In this document: positions 25,512 through 32,555 of the stretch, one piece after another
Position numbering within the stretch: the stretch's first letter is position 1
Layout: every line of letters begins with the position of its first letter
Notes under the pieces: generated by a model
Databases searched by the model: none
What the model saw: only the letters and a program-made list of their open reading frames with translations
Told to the model about the DNA's origin: nothing
Assembly (NCBI GenBank): GCA_017470945.1
Contig: JAFUXH010000105.1
Coordinates: 1-55,157, forward strand
Origin: Clostridia bacterium
GTDB taxonomy: Bacteria > Bacillota > Clostridia > Christensenellales > Aristaeellaceae
DNA: 55,157 bases
Direction: 5' to 3'
Made by a program: the position numbers and the translations under genes

Positions 25512-25710
25512 GCTGCATGCCCTGCTGTGCCACACGACGGTCATTCTGGCCCTCATGTTCCTGGTCTTTTTGATCCTGGATCAATTCAACCCCATGATGA
25601 ATTTCGTCGACAACGATATTTCCCGCTGGCTGCTGGCGGCCCTGTGCCTGAGCGGCCTGAGCCAAAGCATCCTGCATTGGCGTTTGCAAAGCAAGGAGGA
25701 TCCCCAATGA
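25504..25710 (+). CDS. Small membrane protein of the surface cassette
   Basis: A 68-residue protein with two hydrophobic stretches (about 8-28 and 41-58). Its ATG overlaps the glycosidase gene by eight bases, and its stop overlaps the next ATG by four (ATGA), so it is translationally locked between the two. No family is recognised. The tight coupling argues that it is real and works with its neighbours, perhaps as a membrane partner of the glycosidase or of the beta-helix protein. Confidence 0.7.
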   Translation: MSKLHALLCHTTVILALMFLVFLILDQFNPMMNFVDNDISRWLLAALCLSGLSQSILHWRLQSKEDPQ

Positions 25711-27389
25711 AAAACAAACCCTTCGTATCCGCCGTCGTGGCGGTGCTGATCATGCTGTGCTCCCTGTCGCTGCACGCGGTGGCGGAGGAAACCATCGACG
25801 TGACGGCCCTGTACAAAAATAAAGATATCGATGCCTCCTGGAGCGTTTCCGACACCGAGGTCATCGATCTGAGCGCCCTGAGCGGCGATCTCCTCATCCT
25901 TTCTTCCAAGGGCGACTATGTGCTGTCCGGCTCCTTCAGCGGCCAAATCGTCGTTGAAGCGCCGGAGGAGGACAAGGTGCGCCTGATCCTGAACGGCGTG
26001 ACCATCGCCAGCCCGCAAGGCCCGGCCATCTACGAAAAGCAGGCTGATAAGCTGATCGTCACCTTGGCCGACGGCACCGTGAACACCCTGACGGACGGCC
26101 CGGCCATCGCCGAAGGAGACGACACCATCGGCGCGGCCCTGTACGCGGAGGACGATCTGTCCATCAACGGCACGGGCACCCTGATCGCCCATGGCACCGC
26201 CAAGCACGGCATTCAAAGCAAGGCCGATCTGATCATCGCCGGGGGCAACATCACCGTCGACGCCGTCAGCGACGGCATCCGGGGCCGCAATTCCGTACTG
26301 ATCCTGGACGGCAGCATCGCCGTCACCGCGAATGGCGACGGCATCGTGAGCACCCGGGAGGATCAGGAAGGCAAAGGCTGGGTCGTGATCGCCGGCGGCA
26401 GCATCAGCGTCACCACGGGCGACGGTGCGGGGGAAGTGAAGGCTTCCTCCAAAGGCTTCGGCGGCGGCCGGGGCGGCTTTGGCGGCTGGGGCCGGGGCTG
26501 GGATGAAAGCGCCGACGACGACAGCGGCGTTTCCCAGAAGGCCATCAAGGCCGCCGCCGACCTGACCATCCTGGGCGGCTCATTCACCTTCGACTGCGCC
26601 GATGACGGCCTGCACGCGGCGAACGTTACCGTCAATGGCGGCACGTTCTTCATCCGCTCCGGCGACGACGCCATGCACGCCGATACGCAAATGACAGTGA
26701 ACGGCGGCAGCATCGAAATCGCCCAGTGCTACGAGGGCCTGGAGGGCATGAACGTAGCGGTCAACGGCGGCGATATCACCATCGTGGCCTCCGACGACGC
26801 CGTCAACGCCTCCGGCGGCAACGACGGCTCCGGCTTTGGCGGCTGGGGGCGGGATCGCTTCTCGGAAAACGATAACGGCGGCCTGCTTTCCATCACCGGC
26901 GGCGCCCTGTTCGTCACCGCCGGCGGCGACGGCCTGGACAGCAACGGCAGCATTTCTATCACCGGCGGCGTGATCGGCGTGTGGGCCGCCACCAGCACCG
27001 GCGAAGGAGCCATCGATTTTAACGGCACCGGCACGGTGAACGGCGGCACCCTGATCGTGGCCAGCACCGGCGGCGTGATGCAGGATACGGCCCAGCTGAG
27101 CGGGCAAAGCATCATGGTCCTTTCCGCCTCTGGCACGCAGAACGGCGAAATCACATTGGTCAGCGCCAGCGGCCAAACGCTGGCCGCATTCACCCCCGGC
27201 AGCAGCTATGATACGGTGATCGTATCCTCCGATCAATTGCAATCGGGCGACGCATTCACCCTGCTGTGCGGCGGCAATCAGGTGTACAGCGGCGCAATGA
27301 CTGACAACCTCAGCTCCGGCGGCGGCAACGGCTTCGGCGGCGGTTTCGGCGGCGGCTTCAGCGGCGGCCGAAACAGGAAAGGACGCTGA
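25707..27389 (+). CDS. Secreted Cthe_2159-type carbohydrate-binding beta-helix protein
   Basis: A 560-residue exported protein. Signal peptide 1-27 (MKNKPFVSAVV to HAVAEE). The body repeats short beta-strand rungs ending in Gly (for example DLIIAGGNITVDAVSDGIRG, ITGGALFVTAGGDGLDSNG), the pattern of the right-handed beta-helix family typified by Clostridium thermocellum Cthe_2159, a polygalacturonate-binding protein. Two Gly-rich insertions (FGGGRGGFGGWGRG and a related one) and a Gly-rich tail ending GGRNRKGR stand out. The true start is the ATG at 25707, with AAGGAGG upstream, not the longer open frame from 25527. Six bases before the VTC gene. In this family it is often found next to VTC and DUF4956 genes. 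Confidence 0.85.
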   Translation: MKNKPFVSAVVAVLIMLCSLSLHAVAEETIDVTALYKNKDIDASWSVSDTEVIDLSALSGDLLILSSKGDYVLSGSFSGQIVVEAPEEDKVRLILNGVTIASPQGPAIYEKQADKLIVTLADGTVNTLTDGPAIAEGDDTIGAALYAEDDLSINGTGTLIAHGTAKHGIQSKADLIIAGGNITVDAVSDGIRGRNSVLILDGSIAVTANGDGIVSTREDQEGKGWVVIAGGSISVTTGDGAGEVKASSKGFGGGRGGFGGWGRGWDESADDDSGVSQKAIKAAADLTILGGSFTFDCADDGLHAANVTVNGGTFFIRSGDDAMHADTQMTVNGGSIEIAQCYEGLEGMNVAVNGGDITIVASDDAVNASGGNDGSGFGGWGRDRFSENDNGGLLSITGGALFVTAGGDGLDSNGSISITGGVIGVWAATSTGEGAIDFNGTGTVNGGTLIVASTGGVMQDTAQLSGQSIMVLSASGTQNGEITLVSASGQTLAAFTPGSSYDTVIVSSDQLQSGDAFTLLCGGNQVYSGAMTDNLSSGGGNGFGGGFGGGFSGGRNRKGR

Positions 27390-27395
27390 TACGGC

Positions 27396-28121
27396 ATGGA
27401 AGAAAGCTTTGCCCGGGTGGAAATCAAGTATATGCTGACCCCCGATCAGCAGGCGGCCATGGCGGATGGATTGCGCCAATACGGCTTCCAGTGGATGGAT
27501 TTCGGCGATCCGGCGGTGCAGAGCCTGTATTACGATACCCCCGATCACCGCCTGATCCGGGATTCCCTGGAGCGGCCCATGTACAAGGAAAAGCTGCGGC
27601 TGCGGGCCTACGGAAGGCCCGGCGCTCAAACCACATCCTTTGTGGAGGTCAAGAAAAAATACGACGGCGTGGTATACAAGCGCCGGGTGGCCCTGCCGCT
27701 GCAGGCCGCTTACCAGGGCCTGTCCGGCGGCTGCCTGCCCCCGGAGGCGGGACAGGTGGGCCGGGAGGCCCAATGGATGGTAAAGCGCTACGGGCTGATC
27801 CCCAGCGCTGTGATCGCCTACGATCGGGACGCCTGGTTCAGCGATCAATGGCCCGACGTGCGCATCACCTTCGATAGGAACCTGACCTTCCGGGATCATG
27901 ATTTTGATTTGCGCGCCAACGCCTGCGGCCTGCCGCTGATGAAGCCCGACCAGCGGCTGATGGAAATCAAAACCAGCGGCGTGTATCCCCTGTGGCTGGC
28001 CCGTCTGCTGTGGGATACGCAGGTCAAACGGATCCACTATTCCAAGTACGGGCTGGCCTATTTGAAATATATACAGGAAAAAGAAAGCAATCCGAGAAAG
28101 GAAGCGAGTTCGTATGTTTGA
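27396..28121 (+). CDS. VTC-domain polyphosphate polymerase
   Basis: A 241-residue protein with the VTC catalytic tunnel domain, which makes polyphosphate from ATP in the yeast homologue. Visible pieces: RVEIKYML at the N-terminus, YYDTPDH, basic strand KLRLRAYG, FVEVKKKYDG, the strand VIAYDRDAW, ITFDRNLTF and LMEIKTSG with the metal-binding Glu. It has no membrane segment; the partner DUF4956 protein probably anchors it. It overlaps that gene by eight bases. In bacteria the substrate and product of this family are mostly untested, so polymerase activity is an expectation. Confidence 0.9.
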   Translation: MEESFARVEIKYMLTPDQQAAMADGLRQYGFQWMDFGDPAVQSLYYDTPDHRLIRDSLERPMYKEKLRLRAYGRPGAQTTSFVEVKKKYDGVVYKRRVALPLQAAYQGLSGGCLPPEAGQVGREAQWMVKRYGLIPSAVIAYDRDAWFSDQWPDVRITFDRNLTFRDHDFDLRANACGLPLMKPDQRLMEIKTSGVYPLWLARLLWDTQVKRIHYSKYGLAYLKYIQEKESNPRKEASSYV

Positions 28122-28782
28122 CAGTATTTTCATCCGGGGCAGCCTGAGCATGGGCAGCGTGCTGCTGACGCTGGGGCTGGCGGTGGCGCTGGGAATCGCG
28201 GCGGCGCTGTTTTACACCAAGACCAACGTGACCACCCGCTCCTTTTCGCTGACGCTGGCGCTGCTGCCGGTGATCGTCGCCACGGTGATCATGGTGGTCA
28301 ACGGCAATTTGGGGGCGGGCATCGCGGTGGCCGGCTCCTTCAGCCTGATCCGCTTTCGCTCCGCCCAGGGCACCGGGCAGGAGATCCTGGCCGTGTTCCT
28401 GTCCGCGGCGCTGGGCCTGTGCCTGGGCGCGGGTTACATAGGCATCGCCTGCCTGCTGATCATCCTGTACGTGCTGACGGCGCTGCTGCTGCGGGCCGTA
28501 CATTTCGGCGCTGAAGGGGACCGCATGCGGGAGTTGCGCATTTCCCTGCCCGAAGCGCTGGATTACGACGAATTGTTCGACGATTTGCTGGCCGCCCATT
28601 TTGCGTCTTATGAATTGATCCGGGTGCGCACCGTGGAAATGGGCACGGTGTACCAGCTGATTTACCGGGTCACCCCCAGGGAAACGCGCACCGACAAGGC
28701 GTTCCTGGACGCCGTGCGGGAGCGGAACGGCAATTTGCCCGTGTCCCTGGGCAAAATCCCCGACGAAAAGCGAGAAATGTGA
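28114..28782 (+). CDS. DUF4956 integral membrane protein
   Basis: A 222-residue protein with about four membrane segments in residues 15-135 and a cytoplasmic C-terminal domain. The conserved family block SLIRFRSAQGTGQEI lies after the third segment. DUF4956 genes stand next to VTC polymerases in many bacteria, and together they resemble a split form of the eukaryotic VTC complex, where tunnel and membrane parts are joined. Start ATG at 28114 inside the end of the VTC gene. Likely the channel or anchor for the polymer; inference. Confidence 0.88.
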   Translation: MFDSIFIRGSLSMGSVLLTLGLAVALGIAAALFYTKTNVTTRSFSLTLALLPVIVATVIMVVNGNLGAGIAVAGSFSLIRFRSAQGTGQEILAVFLSAALGLCLGAGYIGIACLLIILYVLTALLLRAVHFGAEGDRMRELRISLPEALDYDELFDDLLAAHFASYELIRVRTVEMGTVYQLIYRVTPRETRTDKAFLDAVRERNGNLPVSLGKIPDEKREM

Positions 28783-28816
28783 CCTGACAAACGGGAAGAA
28801 GTCTGATATCACAACG

Positions 28817-28912
28817 ATGGGTGACGCACACGACGGCTTCATCGCCGAAACGCCGCAGGATCCCATGCTCGCCTTCTTCCGCCGCCTGCCCAAAGGAGGA
28901 AAACCCGCTTGA
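28817..28912 (+). CDS. Possible 31-residue leader peptide
   Basis: A short open frame (MGDAHDGFIAETPQDP...) ends in TGA overlapping the TTG start of the next gene (TTGA at 28909-28912). Third positions are GC-rich as in real genes here. The ribosome site before it is weak, but AAAGGAGGA for the next gene lies within its last codons, so translation would be coupled. May be chance. Confidence 0.3.
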   Translation: MGDAHDGFIAETPQDPMLAFFRRLPKGGKPA

Positions 28913-30399
28913 TTGCTCTCATATCCCGCTGGAAGCGGCAGGGCCCGCGCTTGTTGTTCGCCTGCGCCGCCGCGTTCCTCAGCCTGATGATCTGCACCAA
29001 AAGCTCCTTTCTTTACCCGCTCAACGACTGGGTGGACGTACACTGCTTTTTCACCGTGGGCCGGGGCATCCTGCACGGCCTGACGCCCTATCGGGATCTG
29101 TACGAGCAAAAGGGCCCGCTGGTATACTTCCTGTACGCCGGGGCAGCGGCGCTGTCGGAAAGCAGCTTTGCCGGCGTGTTCGCGCTGGAGTGCCTGTGCT
29201 TTGCCGGGTTTGTGTATTTCGGCGGCAGGATCGTGGAGGCGCTGTCCGGCCTGCGGGGCGCTTACTGGCCCGCCGCCGCGCTGCTGGCGGTGCTCACTCC
29301 CCTGTCCCCCGCCTTTTCCCACGGCGGCAGCGCAGAGGAGCTGTTTTTGCCCGTGATGGCGCTGGCCCTTTGGATCGTTTTGGCCGCCATGGGCGATCGG
29401 CGCCCACTGAACGGGCGGCAGGGCCTGATCCTGGGCCTGTGCGCCGCCGGGGCGCTGTGGATGAAATACACCTTCTGCGGCCTGTTCCTGGGCCTGGCGC
29501 TGGGGGTGATCGTTTGGTATCTCCACGATGGATGGGCCAGGCATCTGCCCCGGCTGATCGGCTTTTTCCTGCTGGGGGTGATCGCGCTTTCCGCGCTGAC
29601 GGTGGTGTGGTTCGCCCTGCGCGGCGCGGCTGGGGATCTGTGGCAGGCGTATTTCGTCAATAACCTGACCCAGTACGCCCACAATATCCGCAGCGGGGCC
29701 TACGATCCGCCGCTGAAAAACCTGCTGAACAACCTGACCTGGTCGATTCCCGGGGCGCTGGGCATCCTTTGGCTGCTGATCACCAGAAAAAAGCGGGGCC
29801 GGGAAGCGGCGGCGGTCCTTCTTGGCGCCGTGTGCCTGTTTGTGTTTACCTACGCCAACGGGCGGCGGTATCCCTACTATGCCCTGGTGCTGGCGGTGTT
29901 CGCCCCGCTGGGGCTGGCCCCCATCCTGCGAGCGCTGTGGAAGCTTACGCAAAAAAAGCCGGCGCTGCAGCGCGCGGCGGCGGCGCTGATCACCGCGGCG
30001 GTGACGGCCGCCTCCCCCTTCCTCGCTTCCATATACAGCCCCAATGTATACCTGACGCGCATCGCCTTCGAAGACACGCCGCAATACCGCTTCGCGCAGA
30101 TCATCCGGCAGGCCGATGATCAAACCCTCTTGAATGACGGCTTCCTGGACGGCGGGTTCTATTACGCCGCCGGGGTGCAGCCCTCCGGCCCGTATTTCTG
30201 CACCCTGAATATCGACCTGAAGGATATGGACGCCGCCCTGCAGCGCAGCGTAAGGCTGGGCGAAACCGCCTTTGTGGTGACAAGGCAAAAGAAATTGCAG
30301 AACAATCGCCTCTACCGCCTGGTGGACGAATGCAGCATGCCGTACGAAGGCCGCACCTGGCACTATTACCTGTACCGGCGGATCGATGAACCCACATAA
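28909..30399 (+). CDS. GT-C-type membrane glycosyltransferase-like protein
   Basis: A 496-residue membrane protein with about ten segments. The first outside loop has DWVDVHCFFTVGRGILHG and then YRDLYEQKGPLVYFLY, the pattern of ArnT/PMT-like (GT39/GT83) lipid-linked sugar transferases, where an Asp in the first loop is catalytic. The C-terminal soluble part (about 400-496) may bind the acceptor. TTG start at 28909 is fixed by AAAGGAGGA eight bases upstream. It follows the surface cassette by 126 bases and may share its transcript. Donor and acceptor sugars are unknown. Confidence 0.75.
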   Translation: MIALISRWKRQGPRLLFACAAAFLSLMICTKSSFLYPLNDWVDVHCFFTVGRGILHGLTPYRDLYEQKGPLVYFLYAGAAALSESSFAGVFALECLCFAGFVYFGGRIVEALSGLRGAYWPAAALLAVLTPLSPAFSHGGSAEELFLPVMALALWIVLAAMGDRRPLNGRQGLILGLCAAGALWMKYTFCGLFLGLALGVIVWYLHDGWARHLPRLIGFFLLGVIALSALTVVWFALRGAAGDLWQAYFVNNLTQYAHNIRSGAYDPPLKNLLNNLTWSIPGALGILWLLITRKKRGREAAAVLLGAVCLFVFTYANGRRYPYYALVLAVFAPLGLAPILRALWKLTQKKPALQRAAAALITAAVTAASPFLASIYSPNVYLTRIAFEDTPQYRFAQIIRQADDQTLLNDGFLDGGFYYAAGVQPSGPYFCTLNIDLKDMDAALQRSVRLGETAFVVTRQKKLQNNRLYRLVDECSMPYEGRTWHYYLYRRIDEPT

Positions 30400-30404
30400 C
30401 AAAG

Positions 30405-30448
30405 CCCCGGCAGCCGACGGAATGAACCGCCCGCAGCCGGGACTTTTT
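30405..30448 (+). terminator. Terminator between convergent genes
   Basis: CCCGGC (30406-30411) pairs with GCCGGG (30436-30441), followed by ACTTTTTT. The long loop holds further GC-rich pairing. It serves the plus-strand gene. Confidence 0.6.
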
Positions 30449-30460
30449 TGCGTTTATTTT

Positions 30461-31378
30461 TTATCGGGACGAGCACCCCTTGCAGCCGTCGCAGGACCCG
30501 CCGCAGGCAGGGGCGTTTTTTTTCAGGCGCACAGTGGGCAGCAGCGCCTTGTGGGGGCAGGCCCGCACGCACGCGCCGCAGCGGATGCACTGGGGCGAAT
30601 TGGGCGTTTTCATGGGATCAATGCCCAAAGGACAAACGAGTTTGCATTTTCCGCACCGGGTGCAACGCTCCTGAATCATCCGATACCGGTACAGGGATAC
30701 GGGGTTCGCCAGGCCGTAAATCGCGCCCAAGGGGCAAAGGAAACGGCAGAAGGGCCGGTAGTATACGATAGAAAAGACCACAAAGCTCAGCAGGATCAGC
30801 ATTTTCCAGCCAAACAGCGACCCGGCGGCATCCCGGAAGCCCTGGCCCAGCATCACCAGGGGCACGCCGCCCATCAGGGTGCCGGAGGGGCAAATGTATT
30901 TGCAGAACCAGGGATCGCCCTGGCCGATGATATTCACCGCCAGCATGGGCAGCAGGATCACGAAAATCAGCAGGATCCCATAGCGCAGGTACCCCGCCGC
31001 CCTTTCCCCCGGGAGGCTGCGTTTTTTCCAGCCCTTGGGCAGGGGGATGCGGTGCAGCAGATCCTGAAACAGCCCAAAGGGGCACAGAAAGCCGCACACG
31101 ACGCGCCCGCCCAGGGCCCCCACCGCCATCAAAAAGCCCAGCACGTAATAGGACACGCTGAAATTCCTGCTGGAGATCACCGCCTGCAGGGCCCCGATGG
31201 GGCAGCTGCCCAGGGCCCCGGGGCAGGAATAGCAATTCAGCCCCGGCAGGCAAATTTGCTTGAGAGGCCCTTGATAGATCTTTCCATTCAAAAATCCCGC
31301 CGCGTATCCATTTGAAATCGCGGTGAACGCCAATTGCACGGCCAGCCGGAATGAAAAGCGACGCTTCTTTTTTTCCAT
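30461..31378 (-). CDS. 4Fe-4S polyferredoxin membrane protein (NapH-like)
   Basis: A 305-residue protein with about five membrane segments and several Cys clusters. Near the N-terminus is CYSCPGALGSCPIGAL, then CGFLCPFG and CRFLCPLG, the paired CxxxCP motifs of the NapH/CcoG/RdxA membrane group. Two classic ferredoxin clusters follow (CTRCGKCKLVCP and CIRCGACVRACP). The last 20 residues hold a further Cys-rich end, CGGSCDGCKGCSS. It should pass electrons across or along the membrane. It follows the 53-residue CXXC gene by four bases, and this trio probably acts in exported redox chemistry. The extra Cys tail is unusual. Confidence 0.85.
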   Translation of the reverse strand: MEKKKRRFSFRLAVQLAFTAISNGYAAGFLNGKIYQGPLKQICLPGLNCYSCPGALGSCPIGALQAVISSRNFSVSYYVLGFLMAVGALGGRVVCGFLCPFGLFQDLLHRIPLPKGWKKRSLPGERAAGYLRYGILLIFVILLPMLAVNIIGQGDPWFCKYICPSGTLMGGVPLVMLGQGFRDAAGSLFGWKMLILLSFVVFSIVYYRPFCRFLCPLGAIYGLANPVSLYRYRMIQERCTRCGKCKLVCPLGIDPMKTPNSPQCIRCGACVRACPHKALLPTVRLKKNAPACGGSCDGCKGCSSR

Positions 31379-31382
31379 GCCG

Positions 31383-31544
31383 TCACCCGATCCCGATGCA
31401 TTCCAGGCAGATGCGGATGGCCTTTTGCAAACTCAGCAAATGCTCCTGCCGAAACAGGCCGACGCCCATCAGCGCCGCCCCCGCGCCCAGCAGCAGCCAT
31501 CCGGCATTCCGCCTGAACCATTGAAAAACAAGCTGCCTGTTCAT
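31383..31544 (-). CDS. CD1871A-family CXXC-motif small membrane protein
   Basis: A 53-residue protein. A positively charged start (MNRQLVFQWFRRN) is followed by one membrane segment (about 15-31) and ends RICLECIGIG, with the CxxC motif close to the C-terminus. This is the pattern of the small proteins named after Clostridioides CD1871A, which usually sit next to a thioredoxin-like protein and a 4Fe-4S membrane protein, as here. The ATG overlaps the upstream stop (ATGA), and the stop is four bases before the next ATG. The length and tight coupling support it as a real gene. The membrane-bound CxxC may carry electrons from the polyferredoxin to the exported thioredoxin; inference. Confidence 0.8.
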   Translation of the reverse strand: MNRQLVFQWFRRNAGWLLLGAGAALMGVGLFRQEHLLSLQKAIRICLECIGIG

Positions 31545-32380
31545 TCCATTTCCGCCAGCGTACTGTCGATGATTTCCCGCCAGGCAGCGTCGTCCCGAGC
31601 GCCAACGTAAACCGAGCCCACCATCATGCCCTCGCCGTCCAGGAAGAAAGTGGTGGGCACCGCCTGGATCTGGCTGACCACGTTGCGGTACATATCCATC
31701 GACGGCAGGATGTGGGGGTAATCGGCCTGGGTGGCTTCGGCGATTTCCCGGGCCACCTGTAATTGATTCTCATTGGCGCTCAGATCGCGGTTGGAGCAAT
31801 CGGTCACCAGGCCCAGGATCATCACGTCCTTCTCCGCCAGTTCCCTGGCCAGGCTCCCCAACCCCGTCATTTCGCTGATGCAGGGGTTGCAGTAGGTGGC
31901 CCACACATTCACCATCACCAGCTTTTTTCCCTGGATCAGGGAAGCATCCACCGGATCGCCGTAAATATCCACGGTGGTCAGATCGCCAAGCAATTGGCCA
32001 GGTTTAACGAGCGCCCCTTCCCAGGCGTGCACGGAGGAAAGATAATAAACGTTTTGAAAGCCCACGTCCTGGAAAATGGCGGCGGCCATTTGGCCCTCCT
32101 CCGGCGTATCGCCGTACAGGTACACGTTCACCGCCAAGTTGCTGAAGCCGCCGTCCAATATCTCCTTGAGGGCGTCCCGCATTTCATCCAGGGGCATGCA
32201 TTCCGCCCCGGGAATGGCCCCGGCGTCGTAATCTTCATAAGCGCGCACGTCGAATAAATTGATGTAGGGGCTGCCGTCGATCGCCTGCTGCAGCGCCGGC
32301 GCGGTGATTTCCTCACCTTGTGCCGCCACCGCGCAGGCCAGCCACAGCACCGATACAAAAATACCTATCAACCGCTTCAT
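31541..32380 (-). CDS. Exported rhodanese-like and thioredoxin fusion protein
   Basis: A 279-residue protein. Signal peptide about 1-22 (MKRLIGIFVSVLWLACAVAAQG). Residues 25-130 look like a rhodanese fold (INLFDVRAYEDYDAGAIPGAECMPLDEM), but the active loop NVYLYGDTPEEG lacks the catalytic Cys. Residues 135-279 are a TlpA-type thioredoxin with active site WATYCNPC and a cis-Pro region AVPTTFFLDGEG. Acts outside the membrane, probably reducing or oxidising disulfides. The Met at 32380 with GGGAGGAT upstream is chosen over the longer open frame. First gene of the three-gene redox operon. Confidence 0.88.
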   Translation of the reverse strand: MKRLIGIFVSVLWLACAVAAQGEEITAPALQQAIDGSPYINLFDVRAYEDYDAGAIPGAECMPLDEMRDALKEILDGGFSNLAVNVYLYGDTPEEGQMAAAIFQDVGFQNVYYLSSVHAWEGALVKPGQLLGDLTTVDIYGDPVDASLIQGKKLVMVNVWATYCNPCISEMTGLGSLARELAEKDVMILGLVTDCSNRDLSANENQLQVAREIAEATQADYPHILPSMDMYRNVVSQIQAVPTTFFLDGEGMMVGSVYVGARDDAAWREIIDSTLAEME

Positions 32381-32416
32381 GTGCTTCCATCCTCCCAACG
32401 GTTCCTTGATTTCTGC

Positions 32417-32425
32417 ATTATAGCA
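32417..32425 (-). promoter_or_regulatory. Extended -10 of the redox operon
   Basis: On the minus strand TGC followed by a perfect TATAAT (32422-32417). The -35 is weak (TCGCAA at 17 bases), so it relies on the extended -10. Confidence 0.55.
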
Positions 32426-32484
32426 TGAAACGCGGGCAATTGCGAGAAGAATCGATTTATTTACAATTTTGTTACAAATTGATC

Positions 32485-32513
32485 TTGGCACTCATGTGAA
32501 AACGTGGTAAGAT
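32485..32513 (+). promoter_or_regulatory. Promoter of the L,D-transpeptidase gene
   Basis: TTGGCA (32485-32490), 17 bases, TAAGAT (32508-32513). It is divergent from the redox operon promoter. Confidence 0.65.
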
Positions 32514-32555
32514 ATATACGTATACTTATGAACCTCCTGAAGGAGCTTGTGATTT

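Noticed and set aside
26580-28151. 523-residue minus-strand frame opposite the beta-helix and VTC genes
   Set aside because: Ala/Gly/His-rich shadow spanning three genes on the other strand.
28024-30402. 792-residue minus-strand frame opposite the glycosyltransferase-like gene
   Set aside because: Gln/Gly/His-rich composition typical of antisense shadows; the plus strand has clear membrane segments and a ribosome site.
31288-31605. 105-residue minus-strand frame around the CXXC gene
   Set aside because: Out of frame with the CXXC protein, with no domain and no ribosome site; the 53-residue frame fits overlaps and family pattern.
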